From the NCBI RefSeq assembly GCF_017301735.1, contig NZ_CP071090.1:372001-436000 (forward strand): 64,000 nt of DNA. Direction: 5' to 3'. The position numbers and the translations under genes are program-made. The notes beneath the pieces are model-generated. The model worked only from the letters and a program-made list of their open reading frames with translations. It did no database searches and had not been told where the DNA came from. This stretch comes from Pyxidicoccus parkwaysis (GTDB taxonomy: Bacteria > Myxococcota > Myxococcia > Myxococcales > Myxococcaceae). Below are positions 31,557 to 42,636 of the stretch, one piece after another. Positions within the stretch are counted from its first letter, which is position 1. Each line of letters opens with the position of its first letter.

Positions 31557-31791
31557 GTCAGGCTCCCTTCTGCTTCGTTGCAGCCCCACCTTCAGGGCCC
31601 GTGGTGAAGCTACGCACCGGGCCACGGCGAGGGGCGCACGGCGAAGGTCCGCTGCGCGCGTCCCCCTGCTCGCCTCCACGCAGCGGGAGCGGGGGCTCCC
31701 CGTGGGCGTCTGCCCGGCGCGGGTTCCTCACGTCGGGTGCGAGTGCCCAGCTTGTCGGACGACTTCACCGCATCGCCGCGAGGGACATTCG

Positions 31792-33573
31792 ATGAGCGCC
31801 ACCGTTGCCGACTACCTGCTGTATCGCCTCTCCCAGTGGGGCATCCGCCGCATCTACGGCTACCCGGGGGACGGCATCAACGGAATCATCGGCGCGTTGG
31901 GGCGTACCTCGGAGTTCCAGTTCGTCCAGGTCCGCCACGAGGAGATGGCCGCCTTCGCCGCGTGTGCCCATGCGAAATTCACGGGGGACGTGGGCGTGTG
32001 CCTGGCCACCTCGGGCCCCGGCGCCATCCACCTGCTCAACGGCCTCTACGACGCGAAGCTGGACCACCAGCCGGTGGTGGCCATCATCGGCCAGCAGGCC
32101 CGCGCGGCGCTGGGCGGCCACTACCAGCAGGAGGTGGACCTGCCCGTCCTCTTCAAGGACGTGGCGAGCGAGTACGTCACCATGGTGACGAAGCCGTCCG
32201 CCATCCGGCACGCCATCGACCGGGCGGTGCGCATCGCCCAGTACGAGCGCACGGTGACGTGCGTCATCATCCCCAACGACGTGCAGGAGCTGGAGTACCA
32301 GAAGCCCGCGCAGAAGCACGGCACCGTCCACTCCAGCGTGGGCTACAGCGCCCCGCGCGTGATTCCGCAGGACAAGGACCTGCGCCGTGCCGCGGAGGTG
32401 CTCAACGCGGGGAAGAAGGTGGCCATGCTCGTGGGCGCGGGCGCGCTGCACGCCGCCGACGAGGTGGTGGAGGTGGCGGAGTTGCTGGGCGCCGGAGTGG
32501 CCAAGGCCCTGTTGGGCAAGGCGGTGCTGCCGGATGACCTGCCCTTCGTCACCGGCTCCATCGGACTGCTGGGCACGAAGCCCTCGTGGGATTTGATGAT
32601 GGGCTGCGACACGCTGCTGATGGTGGGCACCAGCTTCCCGTACTCGGAGTTCCTCCCGCCGGAGGGACAGGCGCGCGGCGTCCAGGTGGACCTGGATGGG
32701 CGGATGCTCTCCATCCGCTACCCCATGGAGGTGGGGCTGGTGGGCGACGCGCGGGAGACGTTGCGCGCGTTGATTCCCCAGCTGCAACGCAAGGGGGACC
32801 GGAGCTGGCGGGAGCAGGTGGAGAAGGGCATCCGCCACTGGTGGAAGACGTCCGAGGCCCAGGCGATGAACTCGGCCAATCCCATCAACCCGCAGCGGGT
32901 GTTCTGGGAGCTGTCGCCGAAGCTGCCGGACGGCGTCATCCTCACGGCGGACTCCGGCTCGGGGACGAACTGGTTCGCGCGGGACATCAAGATTCGCAAG
33001 GGGATGATGGCCTCGCTGTCCGGCAACCTCGCCACCATGGGCTGCGGCGTGCCGTATGCCATTGGCGCGAAGTTCGCCTTCCCGCAGCGGCCGGTGCTGG
33101 CCATGGTGGGCGACGGCGCCATGCAGATGAATGGAAACGCGGAGCTCGTCACGGTGGCGAAGTACTGGAAGGAGTGGAAGGACCCGCGCTTCATCGTCCT
33201 CGTCCTCAACAACCGGGACCTCAACCAGGTGACGTGGGAGCAGCGGGTGATGGCGGGGGACCCCAAGAATCCGGCCACGCAGACGCTGCCGGACTTCCCC
33301 TACGCGCGGTACGCGGAGTCACTGGGGCTCCGGGGCATCCGCGTGGACCAGCCGGAGCAGCTCGCCCGCGCGTGGGACGAGGCGCTCGCCGCCGACCGGC
33401 CGGTGGTGCTCGAGGCCTACGTGGACCCGGACGTGCCGCCGCTGCCGCCGCACATCACCCTCGAGCAGGCGAAGCACTTCGCCGAGTCCCTGGCGGGTGA
33501 CGAGAACGCCGCCGGCGTCGTGAAGCAGTCCATCAAGGGAATGGTGGACAAGCTCATCCCCCACAAGGACTAG
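31792..33573 (+). CDS. ThDP-dependent pyruvate oxidase/dehydrogenase-like enzyme (PoxB family)
   Basis: 593 residues, acetolactate-synthase/pyruvate-oxidase fold. N-terminal segment YGYPGDGINGI, the VRHEEMAAFAA segment with the ThDP-activating Glu, TSGPGAIHLLNGLYDAK, and the C-terminal ThDP/Mg motif GDGAMQMNGN...LNN. It resembles ubiquinone-dependent pyruvate dehydrogenase (PoxB), converting pyruvate to acetate and CO2; the absence of a clear lipid-binding tail leaves other decarboxylases possible. ATG at 31792 with AGGGA upstream. Converges on the PAS kinase with a 16-base gap. Confidence 0.85.
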   Translation: MSATVADYLLYRLSQWGIRRIYGYPGDGINGIIGALGRTSEFQFVQVRHEEMAAFAACAHAKFTGDVGVCLATSGPGAIHLLNGLYDAKLDHQPVVAIIGQQARAALGGHYQQEVDLPVLFKDVASEYVTMVTKPSAIRHAIDRAVRIAQYERTVTCVIIPNDVQELEYQKPAQKHGTVHSSVGYSAPRVIPQDKDLRRAAEVLNAGKKVAMLVGAGALHAADEVVEVAELLGAGVAKALLGKAVLPDDLPFVTGSIGLLGTKPSWDLMMGCDTLLMVGTSFPYSEFLPPEGQARGVQVDLDGRMLSIRYPMEVGLVGDARETLRALIPQLQRKGDRSWREQVEKGIRHWWKTSEAQAMNSANPINPQRVFWELSPKLPDGVILTADSGSGTNWFARDIKIRKGMMASLSGNLATMGCGVPYAIGAKFAFPQRPVLAMVGDGAMQMNGNAELVTVAKYWKEWKDPRFIVLVLNNRDLNQVTWEQRVMAGDPKNPATQTLPDFPYARYAESLGLRGIRVDQPEQLARAWDEALAADRPVVLEAYVDPDVPPLPPHITLEQAKHFAESLAGDENAAGVVKQSIKGMVDKLIPHKD

Positions 33574-33589
33574 ACGCGACGCTCCGGCC

Positions 33590-36100
33590 TCAGCTTCCCG
33601 GGGCGGAGCGCGGCAGCCACACGGTGAACGTGGTCCCCTCGGCCGCGCTGGAGCGCACCTCGACGCGGCCTCCGTGCGCGCGGGCAATCTGCTGGACGAT
33701 GAACAGGCCCAGCCCCAGGCCGGACGTCGGATGGCCCTGGTCCGTCGCCCGCCGGAAGGGCTCGAAGATGTGCGGGAGCAGGTCCGCGGGAATCGGTGGG
33801 CCCGCGTTGTGGACCTCCACGCACACGCGGGCTCCCTCGTCGCGCAGCACGAAGTCCACGGGACTGTCCCCGGGGCTGTAGTCCAGCGCGTTCTTCCCCA
33901 GGTTGCCGAGGAGCTGCACGAGCCGGTCCGCGTCCCATACGCCCTGGAAGCGCTCTCCCCGGATGCTCAGCCGGAGGTCCCGTTGGGGATGGCCGACCTC
34001 CAGCTCCTCCTGCACCTGCTGGCAGAGGGAGCGCAGGTTGGCCGGGCGGGAGCTGATGGGGATGCCACCCCCCAGCCGCCCGCGCGTGAAGTCGAGCAGG
34101 TCGGAGACCATCCGCTCCATGCGCTCGGCGCTGAGGGCGATACGGCGCGCGGCCTTCAGGTGGCGCGGGACGGCGCACTCCGAGTGCATCAGCGCGTTGA
34201 CGGACAGGAGGATGGCATTGAGGGGATTGCGCAGGTCATGGGAGACGATGCCGAGGAGGCGCTCGCGGAACTGCGCCGTCTGCCGCAGCTCCTCCTCGAT
34301 GCGCTTGCGCTCGGTGATGTCGGTGTTGACGGCGACCGCCCCGAGGATGTCGTCCCCGATGCGCACGGGAGCGGCGGCGCAGCGCACCACCACGTCCCGG
34401 CCCGACAGCAGGTGGCGTGAGCGCACCTCCTGGGTGACCGCCTGCCCGTGGCTGGCCCGCATGAAGGGCTCCTCCTCGGGCGTGAGGCGGTGGCCGTCTT
34501 CGATGGACTGGTTGCGCAGCCGCTCCCCGAGGGTGGCGATGTTCTGGTTCAGCTCCTCCAGGGACGCGAAGCCGAGCATCTCCAGCGCCGGGGCATTGGC
34601 CAGCTTGATGCCGGTGGCATCGCCCACGTAGAGGGCATCCGGGATGGCCTGGAGGATGGCCTGGAGGATGGCCGCGCTGCGGGTGAGCTCGTCCGCGGTG
34701 CGCTTGCGCTCGGTGATGTCGAGCACCGTGCCCAGGAAGCGGATGGGGCGCCCCGAGGCATCGGCGTGGGTGCTGCCCTGCGAGTAGACCCACCGCTCCT
34801 CCGCACCCGCGAGCGGAATGATGCGGTAGTCGGCGGAGAAGGCCCCGGTACCGCCAGGCGCCAGCGCTTGCTGGACGAGGCGGTCGACGCGCTCGCGCTC
34901 CTCGGGATGTATGCGCGAGAGGAAGAGGGGGTAGTCCACGGGAGCATCCGCTGGCAGCCCGAAGAGCAGACGCATCCGTCCGTCCCACACCAGCGCGCCC
35001 GTCGTGACGTCCATCTCCCACGTTCCCAGCTCCAGGGCCTCGGTGGCCAGGCGGAGCCGCTCCTGGGCGGCGCGCAGCCTCTCCTCGGCGAGCGCTTCCT
35101 TCCGCTGGCGCGAGCGCACCCGCTCCGTCACGTCCGAGGCGACGGCGATGACGGCCTCCACCCGTCCCTGGGCGTCGCGGAGGGGCTCGTAGACGAAGTC
35201 GAAGTACACGTCCTCCAGGCGCCCGCCATCCAGGCGCGCCAGCCTCGCGGGCAGCTCCCTGCCGACATAGGGCTTTCCGGTGGCGAGCACCCCGTTCAGC
35301 AGCTCCTCGAAGCCCTGGCCCACGGCCTCGGGCAGGGCCTCGAAGAGAGGCTTACCCAACACCTGCTCGGGACGGCGGCCCCAGAGGCGGCACACCTGGG
35401 GATTGGCCAGCTTGATGGTGTGGCGCGGGCCCTGGAAGATGGCGATGCCCGTGGGTGCCTGCATGAAGACCGTGTGGAGCCATTCCCGCTGACGCGCGGT
35501 CTCCTCGCGCGCCTCGGAGGCCAACGTCAGGGACGCGTCGCGCTCGCGCACGGCCTTGCGCCGTTCCTCGTGGGTGGACTGGAGCTCCTGGCCCTGGCGC
35601 ATCAGCTTCCCCGCCATTTCCACGTTGCGACTCTGGAGCGTCGCCAGGTGCTCCCGCTCCGCGTCGCGATGGCGCGACAGGTGGATGAAGTCCGTCACGT
35701 CCTTCACCCGGTGCAGCAGGTAGCGCACCTCGCCCTCGGCGGACAGGACGGGCGTGTTGACGGGACTCCAATAGCGCTCCTCGAAGCCGCCTCCTTCGGC
35801 CTCGGGGCGGCGGATGTCGTACTTCTGCACGGCCATGGTGTCTGGCGCGCGAGTGGCCAGGGCGCGCTCCAACGAGGCGCGCAGGTTGCGCGCGCCCGTG
35901 GCATTCGCGTCCGTCGGGTTGTCGGGGAACACCTCGAAGAGAGGGCGGCCGAGGATGCCCTCGCGGGTCGTCTGGGTGGCACGCAGGTAGGCGTCGCTCA
36001 CCGCGATGATGGGGAAGTCCGCGTCCGGAGCGACGACGAGGTACGCGTCAGGGCTCTTCTCGAAGAGTTGCCGGAAGTCGGGAGTCGGAGGTGGAGGCAT
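33590..36100 (-). CDS. Multi-PAS sensor histidine kinase
   Basis: Soluble protein of 836 residues with no transmembrane spans. Four PAS-like modules can be followed by VTDFIHL, VTERVRSRQ, ITERKRTAD and ITERKRIEE junctions, then an HisKA domain with H-box GIVSHDLRNPLNA and a HATPase_c domain with NLGKNALDYS, NAGPPIP and GLGLGLFIVQQ. ATG at 36100 (MPPPPTPDF) was chosen because sequence upstream in frame is low complexity. No cognate regulator is adjacent in the same unit; the NtrC-type gene 120 bases upstream belongs to the next operon and could be a partner. Confidence 0.88.
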   Translation of the reverse strand: MPPPPTPDFRQLFEKSPDAYLVVAPDADFPIIAVSDAYLRATQTTREGILGRPLFEVFPDNPTDANATGARNLRASLERALATRAPDTMAVQKYDIRRPEAEGGGFEERYWSPVNTPVLSAEGEVRYLLHRVKDVTDFIHLSRHRDAEREHLATLQSRNVEMAGKLMRQGQELQSTHEERRKAVRERDASLTLASEAREETARQREWLHTVFMQAPTGIAIFQGPRHTIKLANPQVCRLWGRRPEQVLGKPLFEALPEAVGQGFEELLNGVLATGKPYVGRELPARLARLDGGRLEDVYFDFVYEPLRDAQGRVEAVIAVASDVTERVRSRQRKEALAEERLRAAQERLRLATEALELGTWEMDVTTGALVWDGRMRLLFGLPADAPVDYPLFLSRIHPEERERVDRLVQQALAPGGTGAFSADYRIIPLAGAEERWVYSQGSTHADASGRPIRFLGTVLDITERKRTADELTRSAAILQAILQAIPDALYVGDATGIKLANAPALEMLGFASLEELNQNIATLGERLRNQSIEDGHRLTPEEEPFMRASHGQAVTQEVRSRHLLSGRDVVVRCAAAPVRIGDDILGAVAVNTDITERKRIEEELRQTAQFRERLLGIVSHDLRNPLNAILLSVNALMHSECAVPRHLKAARRIALSAERMERMVSDLLDFTRGRLGGGIPISSRPANLRSLCQQVQEELEVGHPQRDLRLSIRGERFQGVWDADRLVQLLGNLGKNALDYSPGDSPVDFVLRDEGARVCVEVHNAGPPIPADLLPHIFEPFRRATDQGHPTSGLGLGLFIVQQIARAHGGRVEVRSSAAEGTTFTVWLPRSAPGS

Positions 36101-36219
36101 GGCGAGCACGTGCGAGCTTGCACATTCAGTGCTGCCCGTGCGCTGGCGATGCGCGCGTCTCGACGAGTAGCCGATGCTGTCGCCCTGCCCGGTGAGCGGG
36201 CTGGGAGACGAGGCCGGTG

Positions 36220-37584
36220 TCAGGCCCGCATGCGCGGGATGCCGAGCTTCTGGCGCTTCTCCCACAGCGCCTTGCGGCTGATGCCCAGGCGCCTGGCCAG
36301 CTCCGTCTCGCCCATGTGCTCCTGGTGCTCCAGCACGAAGCGGCGGAAGTACTCCTCCATCGAGTCCGGCGTGTCTCCCGCGTCCTCGGTACCGGGCTCG
36401 CCCAACTCGGGCGCTATGGCCTCGGCGCCTCCAGGTGACTCCAGCGCGAGCAGGTCCGGTGTCACCACCGGGCTGTCCGCGAGAATGACGGCGCGCTCGA
36501 TGGCGTTCTCCAACTCGCGCACGTTGCCCGGCCACGGATGAGACGTCAGCGCCAGCATCGCTTCCGTCGAGTACGTCGAGACGGGCTTGCCGAGCTGACG
36601 GCACGCCTTCTCCAGCAGGTGCTTCGCCAGCGCGGGGATGTCCTCTCCGCGCTCCCGCAGGGGCGGCAGGCGAATCTCCACCACGCGCAGCCGGAAGTAG
36701 AGGTCCTGGCGGAACAGTCCTTCCTGCACGCGGCGCGGAAGGTCGCGGTGTGTCGCCGCGACGATGCGCACGTCCACCCGGCGCGGCCGCGTGGAGCCCA
36801 CCCGGCGCACCTCACCGTCCTGCAACATGCGCAGGAGCCGGGCCTGTGCGGGCGCGGGCAATTCGCCAATCTCGTCGAGGAAGAGCGTGCCTCCGTGCGC
36901 CGCCTCCACGAGGCCCGCGTGCGCGGCCTGGGCTCCCGTGAAGGCGCCCTTCTCGTGGCCGAACAGCTCGCTCTCCAGCAGTCCCTCGGGAATCGCCGCG
37001 CAGTTCACCGCGACCAGCGGCCCGTCCGTCCTGGGGCTCTGGGCGTGAATCGCTCGCGCCACCAACTCCTTGCCGGTGCCGGACTCGCCCAGCACCAGCA
37101 CGGTGGCGGGGGAGGGCGCCACCTTGCGCACGCGCTCGAAGACCTCGCGCATGGCCTGACAGCTTCCCACCATGCCGCTCACCGGGTGGGCCTGCTCCAC
37201 CTCGCGCTTCAGCGCCGCGTTCTGCCGCGCCAGCTTCCCCTCGCGCAGCACCCGCTCCACCTGCATCAACAGCTCATCGTGGTCGAACGGCTTCGCGATG
37301 TAGTCCACCGCGCCCAGCTTCATCGCGTCCACGGCGGACTTCACCGTGGCGTAGCTGGTCATGATGAGCACGGGCACGCCCGGGCACAGTGCAATCACAT
37401 CCGTCCCCGGTGCGCCCGGCAGCCGCAGGTCCGAGAGCACCAGGTCGAATGAGTCGAGCGCGTAGTCCGCCGAGGCCTCCTGCACGCTGCCCGCCTCGGA
37501 CACGTCGTGCCCCGCGCGCACGAGCAGACGGCGCACTTCCGTGCGGATGATGGGCTCGTCCTCGATGACCAGGATGCGACTCAT
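36220..37584 (-). CDS. NtrC-family sigma54 response regulator (CbrB-like)
   Basis: 454 residues: receiver domain with phospho-acceptor Asp in VLSDLRLPG and conserved Lys in [14 protein letters not shown]+ domain with Walker [16 protein letters not shown], sigma54 contact GAFTGA and Walker [12 protein letters not shown], and a Fis-type helix-turn-helix [26 protein letters not shown] at the C terminus. Its start overlaps the stop of the symporter-kinase gene (ATGA), so the pair form a two-component system that activates sigma54 promoters. Confidence 0.95.
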   Translation of the reverse strand: MSRILVIEDEPIIRTEVRRLLVRAGHDVSEAGSVQEASADYALDSFDLVLSDLRLPGAPGTDVIALCPGVPVLIMTSYATVKSAVDAMKLGAVDYIAKPFDHDELLMQVERVLREGKLARQNAALKREVEQAHPVSGMVGSCQAMREVFERVRKVAPSPATVLVLGESGTGKELVARAIHAQSPRTDGPLVAVNCAAIPEGLLESELFGHEKGAFTGAQAAHAGLVEAAHGGTLFLDEIGELPAPAQARLLRMLQDGEVRRVGSTRPRRVDVRIVAATHRDLPRRVQEGLFRQDLYFRLRVVEIRLPPLRERGEDIPALAKHLLEKACRQLGKPVSTYSTEAMLALTSHPWPGNVRELENAIERAVILADSPVVTPDLLALESPGGAEAIAPELGEPGTEDAGDTPDSMEEYFRRFVLEHQEHMGETELARRLGISRKALWEKRQKLGIPRMRA

Positions 37585-40565
37585 GCCAGGGCTCCCCGTC
37601 CGGTGCGGACTCCCTGCTCCATCTGGCGCGGCTCCGGCAGGCTCACCGTCACGCTAGTGCCTCCTCCGGGGCGGCTGTCCACCTGCATCACGCCTCCGTG
37701 CTCCCTCACGATTCCCGCCACGAGCGCCAGCCCCAGTCCCGTGCCCTCGCCCGGCTGCTTGGTCGTGAAGAAGGGCTCGAAGATGCGCTGGGAGAGCTCG
37801 CGCGGAACGCCGGGCCCCCGGTCCATCACCCGCAGGTGGACGCCTCCTTCGCCGGCCTCCGCCTCCAACTCCACCACCGCTCCGTCGGGCGAGGCGTCGA
37901 TGGCATTCGTCAGCAGATTCACCAGCACCTGCTCCAGGCGCTGCGCGTCGCCCAGCACCTCCAGCCCCTCCGGACAGCGGTGCTCGAAGCGCAGGCCGCG
38001 GTCCTTCCGCGTGCCGCGTGCCAGCCTCGCGAGCTGTACCGACTCCGTCAGCAGGGGCCCCACCGCGACGCGCGTGAAGGGGCGAGCCTCTCCGCCCACC
38101 GTGCCCGCGTGGCTGAAGCCCACCAGCGCGCGCACAATCGCGTCGATGCGGCGGCACTGCTGGAGGATGAGCCCCACGCGCTCGCGCACCGCCTCCGCGT
38201 CGTCCAGTTCGTACTTCAGATTCTGCGCGAGGCTGGCAATCGCTGTCAGCGGGTTGCCAATCTCATGCGCCACGCCCGCCGCCACGCGGCCCAGCGAGGC
38301 CAGCCGGTCCTGGTGCGCCAGCCGCGCGTCCACCGCCTTGCGCTCCGTCAGGTCCTCCACCAGCAGCGCCATGCCCTCGGATGCGGTGCCGCGCTCCTCC
38401 GCGGCCGACAGGCGCGAGCGATGCAATCGCAACACACGCTCACCTCCCGCCACGGTGACGCGCGTCTCCGTGTCCTCCTCCGCGCCCTCCGCGAAGCCGG
38501 ACAGCAGCACGCCCCACGGCTCCGGCAGCGCCTCGAGCAGGTGCCCCCGCACCGTCCCCACCTCCACGCCCGAGAGCCGCTCCAGCGCCGCGTTCCAGAT
38601 GACCACCTCGCCATCCGGCCCCACCGCGCACACGCCGAGCGGCAAATCCTCCAGGATGCGCCGCAGGTAGCTGCGCACCGCCTCCAGCGCGTGGACCGCG
38701 CCGCCCTGCATGCCTCGCGCGTCGCGCAGTCGCTCCTCCACGAAGCGCAGCTGCTCCGCCAGCGCGGTGCGCGCCCCCGGCTCCAGCCGCAGCGCCTCCT
38801 CCACCGCCATCCGCGCCAGCACCGGGCCCAGAAGTCCGGACAGGTTTCGCTCCACGCCATCGCGCAGCCGGCGCAGCTCCGCGGGCCGGCGCTCGTCTGG
38901 AGGCAGGCCCAGCGCGGCGAGGGCGCGGTCCACTTCCGCCGACGCTGCTTCTTCACCCAGCAGTGGCGCGAGGCTCCGGCGGAACTCCTCCGGCGAGCCG
39001 GCCGCCACCTCGCCCGAGGCCAGTCCCGGCCCCTCACGCGTGCAGGCCCTCGCGGCCTCCGCCTCGCGCGCCGACTGCCGCGTGGCCAGCGACACCGCGA
39101 CGAAGGCCAGCACGTTGAGCGTCAGCGACGCGAAGGTGGAGAAGCCCCACGGCTCGTCCGACGGGAAGCCCAGCAGCACCGCCACCCGCCGCGTCCACGC
39201 CACCACGCCCGGCGAGGCCCACAGCGGCACCACCAGCGTCACCGCCCACATCGCCGCGCCCACGCTCAGGCCCGCGAGCAGCCCCGCCCGCGTGCCGCGC
39301 TTCCAGAAGAGGAGCCCCAGCACGCCCGGAGCGAACTGCGCCACCGCGACGAAGGACACCAGGCCCAGGTCCACCAGCCCCGTGCCGCGCGTGTCCAGCA
39401 GCCGGTAGAAGCCGTAGCCCGCGAGGATGATGATGGCGATGAGCAGCCGCCGCGCCCACAACAGCCAGCCGTACAGGTCCGGCTGGCCGCGCGCATAGCC
39501 TAGCGGCAGCACCAGGTGCGTGAGGCACATGGGCGCCAGCGCGAGCGTGGTGACGATGACCATGGCGCTCGACGCGGACACGCCGCCGATGAAGGCGAGC
39601 AGCGCCAGCGCCGTGGCCCCGCGCGACGCCGGCACCGCGAGCACGTGGAAGTCCGCCGGCCAGGGCAGCCCGGCCGCGTCGCCGCTCCACAGCACCAGCG
39701 GCACGCACAGGTTCATCACCAGCAGCACCAGCGGGAAGGCCCACGTCGCGGTGGACAGCGCGTCGCGCTCCGGCGCCTCGGTGAAGGCCACGTGGTAGCT
39801 GCGAGGCGTGAGGAAGGCCGCCATGCACGACAGCACCAGCAGCGGCGCCCACGACGCGTCCCGAGCGGGGCGCTGCAACCCGTCCACCGCTTCCGGGTGC
39901 GTGTCCAGCCACGCCAGGAACCCATCCACGCCGCCGAACACGGAGGACACCGCCCACAGGCCCACCGCCACCAGCGCCACCGCCTTCACGGCGGACTCGA
40001 AGGCGATGGCCAGCATCAGGCCTTCATGCCGCTCGCGAGGCGTGAGGTGCCGCGCGCCGAAGAGGACGGAGAAGATGGTGAGCACCGCGCAGAAGCCCAG
40101 GCCCACCAGCGCGGGTGAGGCGGAGGGGCTGAGCACCTTCGCGGACTCGACGACGGCGCGCACCTGGAGCGCGAGGTACGGCAGGCTGCCCGCCAGCATG
40201 AACAGCGTCACCGCCGTGCCGGTGGTCTGGCCCGGGTAGCGGAAGGCGAGCACGTCCGCCAGGGAGGTGAGCTGCAGCTCACGTGTCAGCCGCAAGAGCG
40301 GGCGCCACAGCACGGGCATGAGCAGGCACGCCAGCGTGACGCCCAGGTAGATGCCGAGGTAGCGGAAGCCGTGCCGCGCCGCGTACCCCACGCTGCCGAA
40401 GTAGGACCACGACGTGGCGTACACGCCCAGCGCCAGCGAGTACACCAGCGGGTGCTGGGTGATGCGCGAGGGGATGACGCCGCGCTCCGCCGCGTAGGCC
40501 ACCAGGAACAGCACGAGCAGGTAAGCGACGGACGCGGCGACGAGCGAGCCCAGCTCAAGCGTCAT
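37581..40565 (-). CDS. Na+/solute symporter-histidine kinase fusion (CbrA-like)
   Basis: 994 residues. The N-terminal 550 residues are a sodium:solute symporter domain with about thirteen spans (start [46 protein letters not shown]). A PAS domain follows ([22 protein letters not shown]), then HisKA with H-box [12 protein letters not shown] and HATPase_c with [15 protein letters not shown] and GTGLGLALV. CbrA and CrbS use this layout to couple nutrient uptake or sensing to transcription. Coupled to the NtrC-type gene and to a small membrane gene upstream (11-base overlap). Confidence 0.93.
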   Translation of the reverse strand: MTLELGSLVAASVAYLLVLFLVAYAAERGVIPSRITQHPLVYSLALGVYATSWSYFGSVGYAARHGFRYLGIYLGVTLACLLMPVLWRPLLRLTRELQLTSLADVLAFRYPGQTTGTAVTLFMLAGSLPYLALQVRAVVESAKVLSPSASPALVGLGFCAVLTIFSVLFGARHLTPRERHEGLMLAIAFESAVKAVALVAVGLWAVSSVFGGVDGFLAWLDTHPEAVDGLQRPARDASWAPLLVLSCMAAFLTPRSYHVAFTEAPERDALSTATWAFPLVLLVMNLCVPLVLWSGDAAGLPWPADFHVLAVPASRGATALALLAFIGGVSASSAMVIVTTLALAPMCLTHLVLPLGYARGQPDLYGWLLWARRLLIAIIILAGYGFYRLLDTRGTGLVDLGLVSFVAVAQFAPGVLGLLFWKRGTRAGLLAGLSVGAAMWAVTLVVPLWASPGVVAWTRRVAVLLGFPSDEPWGFSTFASLTLNVLAFVAVSLATRQSAREAEAARACTREGPGLASGEVAAGSPEEFRRSLAPLLGEEAASAEVDRALAALGLPPDERRPAELRRLRDGVERNLSGLLGPVLARMAVEEALRLEPGARTALAEQLRFVEERLRDARGMQGGAVHALEAVRSYLRRILEDLPLGVCAVGPDGEVVIWNAALERLSGVEVGTVRGHLLEALPEPWGVLLSGFAEGAEEDTETRVTVAGGERVLRLHRSRLSAAEERGTASEGMALLVEDLTERKAVDARLAHQDRLASLGRVAAGVAHEIGNPLTAIASLAQNLKYELDDAEAVRERVGLILQQCRRIDAIVRALVGFSHAGTVGGEARPFTRVAVGPLLTESVQLARLARGTRKDRGLRFEHRCPEGLEVLGDAQRLEQVLVNLLTNAIDASPDGAVVELEAEAGEGGVHLRVMDRGPGVPRELSQRIFEPFFTTKQPGEGTGLGLALVAGIVREHGGVMQVDSRPGGGTSVTVSLPEPRQMEQGVRTGRGALA

Positions 40566-40755
40566 GGCCGCCGCTCCGGTGGGCCGCCCAGAAGCCCAGG
40601 CCGATGACGCCCAGCCACACGAGGAAGGGCAGCCAGCCGGGCGCGCCTTCCGCCAGCCACAGCCGTCGCAGCGGAGAGCCGAAGACGAGCACCGCGATGG
40701 CGAAGACGAGCAGCGACGGCACGGCCGGTGCGTCGGGCTCGGAGGGGCGCTTCAT
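40555..40755 (-). CDS. Small membrane protein upstream of the symporter-kinase
   Basis: 66 residues with two hydrophobic spans (SLLVFAIAVLVFG and WLPFLVWLGVIGLGFWAA). Its stop overlaps the symporter-kinase start by 11 bases, so it is the first gene of that operon. Small proteins of this type often accompany SSS-family transporters; it may be an accessory subunit. Confidence 0.72.
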   Translation of the reverse strand: MKRPSEPDAPAVPSLLVFAIAVLVFGSPLRRLWLAEGAPGWLPFLVWLGVIGLGFWAAHRSGGHDA

Positions 40756-40909
40756 GAGGCAGAGGATAGCAGGCGGCGCGCCTTCGCGAGGGCAGGGGAG
40801 CGTCTGGCTCCATGCGCTTGAGTACCCTTCCCGTACGGGCCAGGAGCACAGGCGGCATGATGCTGGAGACCGACGCGAGCGGATGGGAGGCCCGGGCGAA
40901 GTCGTCGGG

Positions 40910-41260
40910 TCATGCCGGGTCCAAGGCCCAGGTACCTTCCTCCCACCGTTTCAAGGCCTGCTGCGCCTCGAATGGAACCATCCCCTTGCCTTTCGCGGCC
41001 TCTTCCAGAACTGCCTTGGCCTCCTCCGTGCGATGGCGGAGCAGGAACGCCGCCGCGGCAACGCGGACATCCATGCGGGGATGTTTGAAAAGAGCGGCGA
41101 GCGCATCGCGTCCTGTATTTCCACGGGCACGGAGCGCGTCAAAAACCGCGAGGTACGCATCGACATGCCTGTTCGCGGCTTTGGCGTCTGCCCTCAAGCC
41201 TGCCTCTGTCTCCGCTTGCACATGCTGGGCGAATTGCTCAACCAGTTCTTCGAGCTTCAT
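40910..41260 (-). CDS. DUF2019 immunity-type protein
   Basis: 116 residues, all-helical HEAT-like (MKLEELVEQFAQHVQAETEAG; ANRHVDAYLAVFDALRARG; ALFKHPRMDVRVAAAAFLL). DUF2019 proteins commonly follow myxobacterial SitA5-type toxins and are presumed immunity factors. The start shares one base with the toxin stop (TGATG), so expression is coupled to the toxin. Last gene of the five-gene toxin cassette. Confidence 0.8.
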   Translation of the reverse strand: MKLEELVEQFAQHVQAETEAGLRADAKAANRHVDAYLAVFDALRARGNTGRDALAALFKHPRMDVRVAAAAFLLRHRTEEAKAVLEEAAKGKGMVPFEAQQALKRWEEGTWALDPA

Positions 41261-42555
41261 CACCAGACTCCGCTCCTGATGTTCTCGATGGCCTGCAACC
41301 CGAATGCACGCTGAGCCTCGTAAGACTGCGTGCTCAGCCATTGTCTCACGGTGAGATCCCGCGAGCCGGTGATCCTCAGGATCTTCCGTGAGTAGAAGGC
41401 GCTCACCTGCGTGTGCAGCCCTTCCTCCAGAGGGACGACGTTCTCGGTGTTGTGCAGGGCATGAGGCCCGAATTGTTCCACGTTACCGGGCGTCTGCTCG
41501 ACGATGTGGTGCCACTGCTTGCCGGATCCCGCCGAGCCCAAGGCACTCTTGAGGCCGCTGAACGAGCCCCAGGACCTGAAACCGGCAGGACTGACTCCCG
41601 TTACGGCGCCTCTCACGCTCCGGGCCGCCATGGCGACCGCTGTGGCAGGCAGAGAGATGACGATGGTGCTTCCTTCAACAGCGACCGCACTCACCTGTCC
41701 CACGTTCGCAAGGCTGATGCCGACCCGTGAGGCCCCGGCTGCCGCAGCCTCCATGAAACTGGGCAGCATCGACAGCCGCGAGGCCAGCCACGCGGCGCCC
41801 CCAGTCATGCCATGGCTCACCACCACGGTGACCGCGAGGACGAAGACGCGTGCCACCTCCGGTCCCACCCGGTTGGCGAAGCGATGACCCGCCTGCTCCA
41901 GTTCAACCCACGTCGTGGCCCGGTCCGTGGCTCCCTTCAACTCCCGGCTCGCGTCCACGACCTCCAGAAACGTCTCCAGCCCCAGGTAGATGAGCAGAAT
42001 CGCTGAGACGATGGCCGCCGCCTTGGTGAACACCGGCTCGGGATTGGCCGCCAGGATGGCCCAGGTGACGAGGCCCGTGACGATGACTGTGTAGAAGAGC
42101 TGGGGCGCCAGGGTCTTCTCCACTGCCCGAGCGATGCTCTCTTTGCGGGGCTCCAGCGACAGGCTCAGGGCAACCCCCAGCTTGTCCCACTCGCCCAGGC
42201 CCAGCCCGTCATCAAGGAGGGAGAGGCAGTTGTCCCTACGCTGGCCCGGCTCGCAGAGGCCGCCGAAGCTCTTGCGCATCAGGCGCTGCCATCGCGTGTC
42301 TGCACTGTTCCCCGGGTGGGAGGCGCGCACCAGCAAACCTTGTTGCGGAGCACGGAGCGTCAGCGGTTCCTCCAGCACCAGCCGCGCCAGTGCAGCCTCG
42401 AATGCTTCCGTGTCAACCTTCACGGATTCGGTTGAAGTGGACGGCCTGTACTCCAGGGGTGAGCCCTGCCCCGTGTCGAGGCGGATGGCACGCGGGGTGG
42501 CGCACGCATTGAGCAGGGCGAGGATCAGGACCGTGACACTCAGACGAGTTCCCAT
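41260..42555 (-). CDS. SitA5-like lipoprotein toxin with HNH-type C-terminal domain
   Basis: 431 residues. Lipoprotein signal with Cys at about 18 (ILALLNAC-ATP), then a conserved delivery region (RAIRLDTGQGSPLEY) with a hydrophobic helical middle (two spans near 165-200, more at 235-300), and a C-terminal nuclease-like module starting at SGKQWHHIVEQTPGNVEQFG with LHNTENVVPL and a terminal YEAQRAFGLQAIENIR. From memory this matches SitA5 family toxins of Myxococcus, which pass between kin cells by outer-membrane exchange and kill non-immune siblings. Sits between Imm52 and its own DUF2019 partner. The lipoprotein and HHxxE motif are seen; the transfer route is inferred. Confidence 0.82.
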   Translation of the reverse strand: MGTRLSVTVLILALLNACATPRAIRLDTGQGSPLEYRPSTSTESVKVDTEAFEAALARLVLEEPLTLRAPQQGLLVRASHPGNSADTRWQRLMRKSFGGLCEPGQRRDNCLSLLDDGLGLGEWDKLGVALSLSLEPRKESIARAVEKTLAPQLFYTVIVTGLVTWAILAANPEPVFTKAAAIVSAILLIYLGLETFLEVVDASRELKGATDRATTWVELEQAGHRFANRVGPEVARVFVLAVTVVVSHGMTGGAAWLASRLSMLPSFMEAAAAGASRVGISLANVGQVSAVAVEGSTIVISLPATAVAMAARSVRGAVTGVSPAGFRSWGSFSGLKSALGSAGSGKQWHHIVEQTPGNVEQFGPHALHNTENVVPLEEGLHTQVSAFYSRKILRITGSRDLTVRQWLSTQSYEAQRAFGLQAIENIRSGVW

Positions 42556-42636
42556 GAGACGCTTTCCAGAGCGAGGCGCGCTCCAGTTCCTGGAATTGAG
42601 GAGGGCCGGGTCATCATCTTCCCGGTCCCCGCGTCG

